Positions 48,681 to 60,574 of a stretch of DNA of 64,000 bases are shown here, in pieces; positions within the stretch are counted from its first letter, which is position 1, and each line of letters starts with the position of its first letter. Both the position numbers and the translations under genes were made by a program. The notes under the pieces were generated by a model, which was given only the letters and a program-made list of their open reading frames with translations, did not search any database and was not told the DNA's origin. The stretch covers positions 193,027 through 257,026 of the forward strand of contig VXAY01002462.1 of NCBI GenBank assembly GCA_013399855.1. Direction: 5' to 3'. The DNA comes from Oxyruncus cristatus (Eukaryota; Chordata; Aves; Passeriformes; Cotingidae).

Positions 48681-51600
48681 CAGTATGGCACTTCAGCTCA
48701 CATGTGGATGTAACTATGGGATACTTGTAGCCACAGATCAGGATAACAGGACCTCAGATAGGTATGGTATGTAACACACACCTATGTCCATGACTGCTTA
48801 CGTGCAAAGGCATGCATGAAAATACCAGAAGTCTTGGAGTTCCAGCTTCTTTTCCCCCAATCCACCCCAGCAAACCAGCTATTTTAGGCACCACAGGAGC
48901 ATGGCTTATGCTCACATACAAAAACAAACATGTGGGGTGACATCCTCTCCACATGAAAAGAGGAGTCTGTAGTCTCTGTGGGTGTCAGTTTAGCATAATC
49001 CCCACAGAAAGTTTTAGCTTGCTTCAAAATACACAGATGTCACATTTAAGAAGGGCCCATTCATTTCAGGCCCAAAATACATAAACATGCTTTGAGTAAT
49101 AAAGCAAAAAAGGTACTTTTTGCTGATGTGTTGTGGTTTAGAATTTCTGAGGAGGTAAAATATGGAGCTCAGTTGTTGTTTTCATTTTCTGAGGGGGTTT
49201 TATTATTATTAAGTTTTAATTTAGCTTGGCTCAATCTTTATTTTGCAGGTATGTAAATACAGGGAATCCAGTGCCAACAGCTAGAGCAATAATTCTGGTC
49301 AAAATGAAACACGGAGCTTTAGGCTATAAATGTAAGACAAAAATCAAAGGATTTAAATGAAAACTGACATGGCAACTCTTTAAATTCAAGAGTATCCATG
49401 ATATTTTATTAAACATCAGTTAAGTGCATCTTTAAACAAGATGAATGCAAGTTCAGGAAATGAAACAGTCATTGTCTAAATATTTAACATGCTAAAGACA
49501 AAGGAAACACACCACTGTGTAGGATGGAATCACCCCAGCTAGCCTTATCTTCAAGACCCGACCATTTCAGCATCTCCAAAGGCATTTATCTCCTTTCTAG
49601 AACAAACTCTAAAACTGGTTTTAAGATTGGCTGACTGAACTGAATACAGTTTTTCTGATGAGGCCACATCCCTGTGAAGATACCAGAGCATTAAATTGCT
49701 TGACAGCATATTTCTTAGGCATTTGACTAAAAAGTTTGATTCTGAGTTCCTTTTTTAATATGCTGAATGCAAAGCTTTCACAGCAGCACCCAAATATGAT
49801 TTTCAAAATACAAGAAATGCACTACTGGGTCAAAGTCAAACTCTCAGACTGCAGTCCTGTTTCCAACCATGTCTTCAGTGGAAGACACATGAGACACACA
49901 GCAAATAACTGAGGTGATCTTCCCTCCTCCCATTCCAGAGATCTTCCTTATCTCTGCTGGTTGACTTGAGTTTAAGAACTTTTTCTGTGGTGATAAGGTT
50001 ACTTCACAGTTCCAGATGTTTCTTCCAAAAGCATGTTACTTTTTAGCTTTCCTTGATTTTTATTTGTCATTTACTCAAGTAAGTCCATCTGACATTGTCC
50101 TGTCACATTCATTGAAATAATTTTGTGCTATTGCATGGTGGAGTTTTGTCTTTTATTGCATATCATTAGCAAATAAGGTAACTTCTGTCCCAGGATATGA
50201 ATTCACTCCCTTTTTTGGAAATAGTTTGCTATAATATTCTTGGAGTTTGTCAAGGTGGGAAAGGAGTATTTCTCAAAACACTTTGTTTCTCACATCATGA
50301 CTGTCTAAACCTTTTTTGCAGGCTTTTTACCAAGATAAGCATTTAAATTAAATGCATAAACTGACTTTCCTTTATCTGTTATTTTATTTTATTATGATCC
50401 AATTTAAGTTTATTAATAGACTGCAAAAACTATGCCAGTTACACTCAGGTATATCATGATAGAAAATTAAAGATCATTAATCTTTAATTTCACTTTCAAT
50501 GTTCTTTATTAAGCAAGAATTACTTATATTGCCTTTTGCTCTTTTAAAAGATATGTTTTCAACACAGTAAATAAATTAAAGCATGTTAATTAAAGGAATA
50601 AGTATTTTAAAGTAATGAGATCTTTAGATACTTAGCTACTGCCTCAAGCATATAATGTTAAGAAAAGTCTCTTTTCCTTCATATGTGTAAATAATTAGGA
50701 CATAGATGACAGTATAGCAAAAGTTTTTCAAAAATAAGTGGTCCCATTCCTGACATTTTGAGAGCCGACATAATGTATGTTGATCTGCACTACAAGCAGC
50801 CCTACTGTTCATCTCACTGCTCAGACATACATACATTGAATGGCAATTCAAAACAGATTTGCCCAGTAAACCAAATCAGGTCCTCAACCCTGGAGAATAA
50901 TAAGTTGTTAAGAACAGGGAAACTTAAGTAGCTGCAAAAATACATCTGAGTGTGGCCATTCTCCCCAGCCTCTCCTGCCTTAACAGGCTACAAGAAACAT
51001 GGCTTGTTTTACCATACATCTCTGGCCATGGCCACACCTCCTGTTGCCAGAGCTCTTTAAACTGTCTGCAATGTGTGTTCTTCTCATAGGACTCAAGACT
51101 GCTACAGGGATTATTTTTATCAATGTTATCACAGGCAATGTATTAATCATAAAGTTACCTCAGAGGTGCTTTAAAGAAAAAGAAGGGAAAAAAAGAACTT
51201 CAGAAAGCTTACCAGCTGAGAGGAAGATCAAGTCACAAAATGCCTGTGTTACAATCACAGGTGTTTTGCTCTGCCAAATTTAAAGGACCAGTTTCCAAAA
51301 AGTGTTCCTTGGGAGCAGTATGACAGCCATTATCCATGTCATGGTTTCATCCATAGATGAAGCAACATGTGTCATTTCATGAGAAAAATCAGTAGTGACC
51401 ATTTAACTAGAAATGAAAAGACTGCTTTTATGTGGCTTCTCTGCATTATTGTGCATCTGGTTGTGAACCCTAAGTTGCCCATATACACAGAGCAGACACA
51501 GAGCTCACAGTTACCACTGAAAAGCCAATATCTTGGTGGCTCATGCTTCACTTACCTTGAACATGAGTATGTCTGAGCTGATGCTTTTCTGCCCTTCCAT

Positions 51601-53260
51601 GCAGCCTGTTTCCCAATTTTTTTGTGGTGTAACACACCTGACACATAACCCAACATAACACATAACCCTGCATGCTCTGGACAGCTTTTAAAATACTGCA
51701 ACAGGTGTTAGTCTCCCGTGTGTGATAACACCATGCCACCACATCTAATCCGCTACAGAAGAGCAGATCACTTGGGCCACAGCGTGGTCCAAAGAAAAAA
51801 CCTAATCTCTCCTCCACTTTATCTAGAAGTATGAATGGCACCAGCATTTTCATAAAGCCCCCTAAAGCTGGTAGACCTAAGGCTTGGTTACCAGTGAGCC
51901 ATCTCAGCAGCGATATGCAGAGATCAGCAGACATTTCTGCAAGACCAAAGGCAAAAAACACAGTTCAAGGTGTTTCTGAGAGTTCAACATTCATAGTTAC
52001 CCAACACCCTCCGTGGAGCAACAGGATATCTCAGCCCCATCCAGGAAAAGCAAACCCCTTGTTAATCTAAAGAGGATGGTGTGAACGCCACAGCATGAAA
52101 CATAACCCAGGGGACAGGAGAGGGAGTTGGAGCAAAGGGAACTTCTGAGGCTGAGTACTTTTTCAGATGGTAGTGGCAAAACAATCACATGGCTGTGGGA
52201 GTTTCTTCCAAATGACACGCCATTATGGAATGAGTCCAATATCCATGAGCTCTTTGATCTGAGCTGTGAAAATAATTTTTTTATGGGGTTAGATGGTATC
52301 TTTGGGAGTTCTACTAGTATTGTCTTTAAATTTCCTTTAGCTGTGCGTAACAGATGGGCAACATGTTAGTTTTATTTACAGACAGTCCTCATTCGCAGGA
52401 CAACAGAGGTGGAAGGGGAACAGCCTGTTTAGCTTTGATGTGAAGGACTTCTCTTGGAAAAAGTTCTGCTGAGAGGTTTAGGGGGTCTTCTTATTATAAT
52501 TGTTTTACATTATCATCTATCCCACATCTCTATTGTTCTCCCCTGGAAAATCTTTCTCAAAGTTTAAACATTAATCAAAAAGGAAATTAAAACTAAAATT
52601 ACCTTTAAAATACAGTGAGTTATGCCTTGGCAACTCTATCCTTTTGACCCTGTTATCACTTTGATGAATTCAGCCTGTTGTATTGTGTAGTAAAGTGCTG
52701 GATTGCACAAGCCATAGCACAGGCTGTCAAATAGTATAATTACTGGTTTATTGATGCCTCTACTACAAAAGCCTCTGAGTGTGTTTAGACAATGTCATGT
52801 ATTGGTTTAAACCAAACTACTGAACAAAGCCAACATCCAGGCAACAACTCCCATTCATCAGACAGAAGTCTAGAAGTGACTTGGTCCTTGAACCATTTTA
52901 TGAAGATCTCAAATTCTCCTAGATCAATGGGAGAAAAGTTGCAGGGATAGTATTTTTCCTTAAGAATAATTGGTTGGGATCTACCATTAGCTGATAATAA
53001 TCAATTAAAACCAATAAACCACTGTTTATACTAGCAATCCACTCATTGCACTTGCCTTGGCAAGACAAGTAGCAGTTCAAAAGGTATTCCTCCAACCTGA
53101 GTAAGGAACCAAAAATCCTTGAGTCCAACAGCCTTAGTGTTAAGCTGTGACACAGAAATCTGTATCAACACCTTCAGCTGCGCTCACAAAACAAAGAGTT
53201 CAGACTGGAGAAGAAATTGTCTAATTTGTCTTCCTCTGGCAAACCACTGGACCTGTACAG
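48681..53260. other. Non-coding DNA, nothing recognised
   Basis: No exon, RNA or repeat body can be named. The longest frame (51,548-51,961, minus, 137 codons) has no recognised domain. Very AT-rich stretches occur at 50.3-50.6 kb. Confidence 0.48.
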
Positions 53261-53585
53261 TTGTGTTGGGTTTGCATGGTAAGGTTTTGGTGGCTAAGGC
53301 TATGCCCATCAGCACCAGCAGTGGTGCCTCTGTGATAATGTAGTTAAGAAGAACAAAAAGCTACTGCACAATTTGCACAAAAGAAAATTGCAGCCAGAGA
53401 GAGGAGCAAGAATATATATGTGAGAACAACTCTGCAGACACCAAGGTTAGTGAAGAAGGAGGTGGAAAAGGTGTTCTAGGGGCTGGAGCAGATTCCCCTG
53501 CAGCCCTCAGTGAAGACCATGGTGAGGCAGGCTGTCTCCCCGCAGCCACAGAGGTCGGTGATGGAGCAGAGACGCACCTACAAAC
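53261..53585 (+). mobile_element. Avian LTR-like interspersed repeat, deleted copy
   Basis: The start TTGTGTTGGGTTTGCATGGT followed by AAGGTTTTGG, and the later blocks AGTGGTGCCTCTGTGATAAT, GAGAACAACTCTGCAGACAC, AGTGAAGAAGGAGGTGG, AGATTCCCCTGCAGCCC and GTGAAGACCATGGTGAGGCA, match a dispersed bird repeat I remember. It resembles a long terminal repeat: it begins TGTG and has a degenerate TATA-like ATAATGTAGTTAAG. Relative to that memory, this copy lacks an internal segment after GGTTTTGGTGGC and is cut off at about 53,585. Family name and class (ERV solo LTR or other) are not certain. No viral gene is present. Confidence 0.62.
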
Positions 53586-54290
53586 CCACCAAAACAGTGT
53601 AATCATGGTTTCATGTACAAAGGAAACCTCAGGTCCTGTGACTTAGGAAACCTAGAACAAGCTCCCAGCTCTGCCATTGCTCTGCATTGGGACTACTAAT
53701 GCCATGTCAATGCCTTGTCATTCTCATCATCTCTGCTTTAGCTTGATGCTTTGCACTACACCCTCCTACACTAATAAAATTCTGTCAAAATCTAAATCTA
53801 GCAGTAGACTGCAATTATCTTTGGAAAAAATTCTTTTCTAGTGATACAATTTCAATGTCGTTAGAGCTGCCTGAAAAAGAAAATACTGCATTGTTTTATT
53901 GCATAAACATCCTTGTAGGTCACGTCTGCCTTGATGAACTTTGCCTATGCCATCAGAGGATGGAAGATGGCAGAGGGAGCCAAAGTGCGTCAGCTCTGCA
54001 AACCCACTGTTTCCTGCTTCAACAGCTTAACCGAGCTGTGTCCACACGTCATTCCTGGGGAGCCGGCTGTTTCCCAGAAGGAAAATAGAAAATGTACTGT
54101 ATCATTGTGGGGCAGCTCCAGCACACTAAATAGAGCCATATACTATCACTCTATAAGCAAAACCTGCTGCTGAGGGGAAAGAAAGGTTATGTTTGGTTTT
54201 GAGGTTTTAAAGATTTTTTTTTCCTCTGAACCCAAAGGGATCCAAACCAGAAGTTCCTTCCTGTCTGAAAGAGTTAGGCATAGGACATTT
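53586..54290. other. Non-coding DNA, nothing recognised
   Basis: There is no exon or repeat I can name. Two overlapping open frames near 53.86-54.17 kb (77 and 80 codons) show no domain. Confidence 0.5.
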
Positions 54291-54293
54291 GCG

Positions 54294-54402
54294 GCCTGAT
54301 TCTCTTTTCAGCTTGAGTTAAGTCAGATATACCTCCAGTGAGCTGACAGAGCTACTTCAGATTAAAGCCAGGGCAAGGGAGACAAGAATCTGTGCCATGC
54401 TA
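54294..54402. mobile_element. Decayed palindromic MITE-like amniote repeat
   Basis: One end reads GGCCTGATTCTCTTTTC and the other, reverse-complemented, reads GGCACAGATTCTTGTC, giving diverged terminal inverted repeats about 105 bp apart. The middle (ACCTCCAGTGAGCTGACAGA followed by GCTACTTCAGATTAAAGCCA) follows the pattern 'actccactgaagtcaatggagttactccagattta' of a palindromic element common in turtle and crocodile genomes, as I recall it. It would be a non-autonomous DNA transposon relic. Naming is left open. Confidence 0.5.
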
Positions 54403-57400
54403 ATGAAGTCATAACAGCAGCAGCCATCCAGAGCCGAGTCAGCATTTTAAAACCAAAATTATGTTGATCTTTCAGCTGGAACACACAAGATTTTGAAGCT
54501 CATTCAAGTACTCTGCACCAAAACATTCAATTTCTTTCCAGCATAGTTTTATTGCAGTCAATAACAGGTCTGTAGCCTGTTGAGGCCAAGAAAAACAGTA
54601 ACGACTTTACTATCTTTTCTCTGCTAGCCAGTTTTTGACAAACTGGAAGAGAATACTAAGTAGAATAAGGAACAGCAATAGGTAAGGAGCCCTTGTGGAT
54701 GCCACAAGGTGTGACATTCTCCAAAGCGTCCTGACACTCGATGACAAGAGGGACTGTTGCGATGAGAGCCTATGGCAAACAAACCACGGAAGTCATTCAG
54801 AAGTTTCTACAATCAGACCACAACCTTTGGGTGACTTGGAAGGTCTAGACTGGAAGGGTTTGGACACTGTAAGTTATTTTGAATATTTGCAATGACACCT
54901 ACCATTGTGTGCTTCAGCACTTTTTCTTTTTAAAGCTAGTTATCTTCAGACAGTCTAGGAAAAAAAGAATCTCAGGATATTTTGCCTGTGATAAATAAAT
55001 CTCCTTTCTTTGAAGAAAGACAAGTGCAGCCTCCACATGTCATCCCTGCAAGTATTTGAGACCCAGCACAAAATCTGGTCCTAGTTAATCCAGTAGAGGT
55101 GGACTTTGCTACAGGCCATATGTATATTTTCAGCATACAGTGCTTCTTGTCTGCTCAGTCCTTGCTTTGGCTTTTGAACCTCACTGGTAATTCCCTACTT
55201 AGCTCTTGCCCCTTCTCCACAGGCTTCTGATTTGACCTTTACTTTCTCCTAATCCTGACCTGCTTGTCTTACATTGCTTAAACCTTATCTCATCTACCAT
55301 CCCAGAATCTGCTCTGCAGTTTATAGTCCCTAATCTTGTGGTTAAGCCTCTAAGGACCTTCTTGACCAGATGTTCTGGTGAAGTGCAGCCTATTTCCCAG
55401 ATTATAATCGACTGCAGTACCTTTATCCCACCTCTACATCTGATTCCAGTTTGTCTCTCATCAAGGGGCCTGATTACCCATACCCTACTGGGTGCGTTTT
55501 ACCTCTCAGACCAGTGGAACGTGGCAGAGTCGTTCCTGAGTCATCTGGGATGACTATCAATATCCAGCCTACTTTCATTGCTAAGCCAACCCATCTCTCC
55601 CACGTCAGAAATTCTCCCTGTTTTGGAGATTTTTTAGGCTGAAATTTTTTGCGCTTCTTTTTGCATTCTGTACCTAAGTATTTGCATGTAGGTTCAAGTA
55701 GAGGCCCTGAACTATCAGTAGATATCTTGGACCCACCTTGAACACTCAAAGATGTCTTTTTCTGTTTTGTTACAAAAGGCATTTCCCACTCTAGCAACAG
55801 ACAGCATCAGCACAAGGCAGTGCTAACCATTCAAACGTTCAAGTCACACATTACTCTTCCAGTCTCATCATATCTTCTGATCTTCTGTGACACTTTCTTG
55901 TGCTACATTACCTTTCCTTCTCAACTCCATCCTGATCTTCATAGTCCAACATGTCTGTTGACCAAGAGAGGGTTTTTACAGGTCCCATCTTGCACATCAT
56001 ATGGTCCCTGTAGCACACCTGAATATTTGGCAATATCATGGAGTGACTGTACGCCAAGCAGTCTTGAGGGCATTGCCTTTACTTTTGTCTGATTCTCCTG
56101 AATGGAAGGTCCTTATTCTCCACATGAACTACTTCTTGAGCAAGAGAAGCCCAACCCCATTGACAAATGTAGCTCCCCTGTCCACACCCTGGCTGGATCT
56201 GCTGGCTCTTTCAGTGGCATTGGATAAAGAAGGAGAGATGCTTCCTGCCTGCATGCCCAAGCTCGTTGGAAGCACCCAAGCTGTGAGTGCTATAACACTC
56301 CCAAATAGCTTAAATTAAGGCTCTGTAAACTGGGTATGGGACTGAGGGAAAATCACTGTCCTCTTCCGTACCACGAAACTCTGAATCAGCTCAAAGCTAC
56401 TCAAGCAAAATTGCCTTCAGGTGCTGTTGGTTAGGTCATGATTATTCAGAACAATTTTTCCATGACAGGGTACTCAAAAACAGGTGTAAAATGATTCTGA
56501 CTTATATTAGGAGCCCAAATAAGAACAAGACAGATATAACAAATAAATTTTTCTCCAGGCTGCACAAAGGCAGATCTTTACAAGGTCACAGATAATTTTG
56601 ATAAGTTCTAGATCCTGTACTAGATCCTTTCTTTAATCACGTCTAATATTTGTGAAGCAGAAAGTTGTTGGCCTCTCCAGTAAAGGAAATTGGGCTGGAC
56701 GGATGTTTTTGAATCTAACAGCAAGAAGTTGTGTGATGTTCCTTACCTGCAAAAGATACTTGCAGACTGACTTCTTCCTTTCCTTTCTGAAGAAATAATC
56801 CAATCTGTATGCAGTAGCACACTGGTGATTCTTTGACTTTCTCCCTCACTTCTCTTCTGACAGTGTCCAATAAATTAAACAGGTGGAGGTTTAATATTTT
56901 ATTATTTCTATAGCCTTATTCTGAGATGTTTATAAAGAAGGAAATCAACCTCTTCCTGGATACCAATGAACTGTCAACTTCCTCTTCATGTAATCCATGA
57001 AAAGCCTTTCCCATAAGCAGACATATTAGCTTTGCTCCAGCTGTAAAAGGAAAAGAAAGCAAGAGGTTTGGATGAGGAGCATGCTTCAAATCCTTCTCTT
57101 GAACTACTCCTCATATTCACTAGAAACAGGTAGGAGCTCAATATATGGGGCATGTCTCAGGCTATGTTCACTCTTCTCAGTTTTGGGGAGGATTTGAGCA
57201 AGGACAAGGCAGGCCGTGTGTCAGAGCTCCCACTGAAACAAGAGGGCTTAGACAGAACCATTCCTGCGCATCGAAGTACCCAGAATAAACTCATTTATTG
57301 TTCCCAAATATATAAACAAGAGATTTTTTTAGTTTTCACCCAAGCCTTTACAACTTCAGTTCTTTCTTTCACACGTGTATCTGGAAATGCTCTTTACTAA

Positions 57401-57541
57401 AATACAAATGCCCCGTTTCCCTGTCCCAGCAGGAAACACGGGATGTCCATTAAGAGCATTGCAGCTTGCCAATACCCTGAAACCCATAACACCGGGTAAA
57501 ATACCTGGCCTTGTGGTTCCTGGGTTAAGTTTTATGCTTTT
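54403..57541. other. Non-coding DNA, nothing recognised
   Basis: No gene or nameable repeat. Open frames near 55.3-56.3 kb (up to 107 codons on both strands) overlap and show no domain. A GTAAGT donor-like motif at about 54,868 follows a 66-codon frame but has no supporting partner. Confidence 0.48.
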
Positions 57542-57597
57542 TCACACACACACACACCCCCACACACACCCACACACACACCCACACCCACACACCT
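57542..57597. repeat. (CA)n / (CCCACA)n microsatellite
   Basis: About 55 bp of CACACA interrupted by CCC/CCCC blocks. Irregular interruptions suggest an old, partly stabilised CA repeat. Confidence 0.95.
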
Positions 57598-57845
57598 CCC
57601 ATAAACCTGCAAGCAACTACATATTTTCCTCTACAAGTGTCTGGAGGAGAGTTCTGTAGTCTCTGCCTTAAGGGAGGGTTTGATTTCGATGGTTTTCCAA
57701 GCTGGACTGGAATCGCAAATCAGGCTTGAACTATTGACCCACCTCTCTCAGATTCTGGGAGGTAAGTTAGTGAAATTCATGCCCAATATCCCATATCTGA
57801 GCCAGGTGGGGATTCATAACCAGCTCAGATGGTACCTTTAGCAGG

Positions 57846-57882
57846 ATTAGGACACCAAGCCCCTCAGGGTTGGTGTCCTAAT
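57846..57882. repeat. Perfect 12-bp inverted repeat
   Basis: ATTAGGACACCA (57,846-57,857) and TGGTGTCCTAAT (57,871-57,882) are exact reverse complements around a 13-nt loop. TTGGTGTCC is then repeated directly at 57,870 and 57,882. Confidence 0.95.
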
Positions 57883-57894
57883 TGGTGTCCAGGG

Positions 57895-57919
57895 TTTCCT
57901 TTTCCAGAGGAAAAGGAAA
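57895..57919. repeat. Perfect 11-bp inverted repeat, 3-nt loop
   Basis: TTTCCTTTTCC (57,895-57,905), loop AGA, then GGAAAAGGAAA (57,909-57,919). The right arm continues into a purine-only tract. Confidence 0.95.
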
Positions 57920-57956
57920 AAAGGAAAAGGAAAAAAGGAGGGGAGGGGAGGGGAGG
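57909..57956. repeat. Purine tract with G-rich end
   Basis: An all-purine tract of about 48 bases: repeated GGAAAA/GGAAAAAA units followed by three GGGGA blocks flanked by GG. It has three G4 runs plus GG on either side, so a two-layer G-quadruplex is conceivable. A canonical four-run G3 quadruplex is not present. Confidence 0.88.
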
Positions 57957-60552
57957 CTCAGGCTTGGACAATGAAACAATTATTAACCAAGAACAGTAAA
58001 TACACATCTTTCATGATGTTATTTTGAGTTCTTATATATGAGAAATGGTCTGGGAAAAGCTCCTCCTGTGCAGTGAGTTGGCTCAGTGGCCAAAATAGTG
58101 CATAGCAGAGGAGTAGAAAAAAGTCAAGTTCAGTGCAGAAGGTAGAAGGTTAAAATTCATCACATCCCTGGGGAGTAGAGAGGTGCCTGAACTCTTTGAG
58201 GACAAAAGTAGCTGAAGCTTCAGAAAATAAAATAAATTTGGAAGGTAATAGAAGAATAAAATTTAAAAAAACAGAGGGGCACAGTGCTGCACCCTTGCAA
58301 GGATTGAGGGAATGAACCCCTTGTGGTTATTTGTCCTGGTGGGTGGCAGTGGTGGGATTTTTGAGTTTTGATACCTGGAAAAGAGAAGAGGCAGTTGCAG
58401 CAGGAATGAGGTTGGACCTCAGCACACTGTGGGGAAGAAAGGGCTAACAGAAGCTCAGGAGGAAAGGGAGCCATGGGTCTGAGCTTAGTTGAACCATCAC
58501 TAACATCTCTGGAAAGCAGCCTTGCTGCAAGGGTGACAGGTGCCAAGAGACTGGGAACACAAGTGACAGACAGGATCAAGAGCTGATGGTCTGAGAGAGA
58601 TTTGATGGCAGGATCCCATGTTAAGAAGCAGTAGAATTTTACACTCATGAAACTCTCCTGTAGCTACAATATTTCTTCTGACTTACAACATGCTTTCCCA
58701 TGGCATGATCAGCCCAGGCTCGTCAGTTCATGCTGGCAGCAGAGACAACAATTTGTCTGTAGTGCACCCTTGCCCTCCCAGCATGAATCCATAATTTTAG
58801 TTCATTTTCATCTTACAGAATTTACTAGTAAAAGGTCAGAGCTGCTGCAGCTCCCCTTGCTTCCTGGCAAGGGGAAGAGAGAAGGAAAGGTAAAAATACC
58901 AGGGAACTGTACAACTCTCAGAAGCAGCCTTTCTGTAGCCAGCAGAAGACAACCATAAGTGAAAGGCATTTTGCTTCTCTGTCTGGGGAAGCATAGCACA
59001 CTAAAAATGGAAATTTTTCCCTGGATTTTTCATCTATTTTGAGTGGTCCTTCTCTCTTCATCTCATTGTCCTGTTCCAAAGGTTTAAGGGGATTAGTGAG
59101 TGCTTTATACCAAGTTTGGAATAACGCCAGGAAGACTGAAAGGAGCTGAGAACAGCCGTGTCAGATACCCAAATTTCAGGACATTGCTGTGCTCCTGTAT
59201 GTCCCCAAGATTGGTTTCTAGTCCCAAAAAAGCAGGGTCAAGAAAGAGGTGGACAGGTGTGGACATCAGCATAACCCCTGGCACATTGACACAGCAATTG
59301 GTTGCTACTTACATTCTTCTGGTGCAAGGCACTAAACACTGGATAAACAAAATTCTGTTTATCCGAAAAAAAATAAAATCAATACAAAAGGTAGTACATA
59401 TCACCTCAAGGGATTTTCCCCAGCTGTGACACTTTGATGCAGTTCTGTGGCTTTCCTTCGAAACACATCATTCAGAAAGGCTTCTGTGCGCTCCCTTTTC
59501 AAGTATCTCGTGTAGAGTTGCTCCAAATATGCAAACACCAGTCGCAACAGTGCTCATGGAACTAGAGTTCAGATATTTTAGTTCAAAAAAGCTCCTCTGC
59601 CAAGAACATCAAGCATGGGTAGCTGAGAAAGCATGAGTCAGGCTCAAAACAACTCCAGAGTTCCTCAGTGCAGCTCGCTCCACCATCACCCGCTCTGAAT
59701 TTTGGGCCTGATGCAGCAGTGCACCAAGCATGAGCATAAATGACAGGAGTGTTGTGTGATTTTGTTATGTGACAGTCACTGCCCTTGGGCATCAGTAAAC
59801 ACTGAGCTGCTTGTCAGAGGCAGGACCTAAGGAGGCAGGAGCTCTTCCCTGACACCTCACCCACACACCTCACCCAGCATGGACCCATGCCTGGATGAAA
59901 GGCTCATTTCTGCTGTCTTTGCCCTCCCACTCCCACTGCCAATGTTGTTTCGGTCTTGCATTTGCATTTCCCACAGTGATCTCGTCCTGACCTTTGACAG
60001 GCTCCACACAGTTAATTACATTTGTCTGAAGTTGTTTCGTTTTCCCTTTCCCCCTCCACTGCAGGATACAGGTCTTCAAGGAAAACAAATTCTATCTTCA
60101 GCTGGAAGTCCAGAGGTTTTTTTCCATTGACCTAAATTAAACTCCAGATTTGCATTGACATCAGAATTTAGTCCTAGGACTTTCAAGTCCTGCCAACGCC
60201 ATAGAAATGGAGAGTACATACTTAAAAATCTGCTTCCACTCATTATTTTAATTAAACAATATTTATAGTACAATTGGACATATGTATGTGCATTTTGAGT
60301 GAATATTAATGTTTTAAATTATGCAATTAAATTAATCATGAAAATAAATTGGATGCCTGTACTCAGGGAGTCAGCAAAAGCAGGGACAGAAAGAATTCCT
60401 CCTCTTTTACCTGCTTAAGAGTTGAAATTATGTATGTTAATGCTAGAAGGTGGTTCTTGAATTAAAATATCACAGGGCCCTCAAAAGAGAATAAAGAGCT
60501 AGGTAAGAATGATTAATGTGCTTTTACACAAAGAATGATACTTTTTATATAT
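57957..60552. other. Non-coding DNA, nothing recognised
   Basis: No exon or repeat body is recognised. The longest frames, 58,220-58,648 (minus, 142 codons) and 59,100-59,429 (plus, 109 codons), have no known domain. Confidence 0.48.
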
Positions 60553-60574
60553 CTTTGACCTTCTAAGGTCAAAG
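60553..60574. repeat. Perfect 10-bp inverted repeat
   Basis: CTTTGACCTT, loop CT, AAGGTCAAAG. It contains TGACCT and AGGTCA as everted half-sites separated by four bases, each of which is a nuclear-receptor half-site motif. Such short motifs occur by chance. Confidence 0.92.

Noticed and set aside
51548..51961. 137-codon minus-strand frame rich in Cys and Leu
   Set aside because: There are no family motifs and no upstream or downstream exon partners. Composition alone is not evidence.
58220..58648. 142-codon minus-strand frame
   Set aside because: No domain. The sequence reads like translated non-coding DNA with no splice context.
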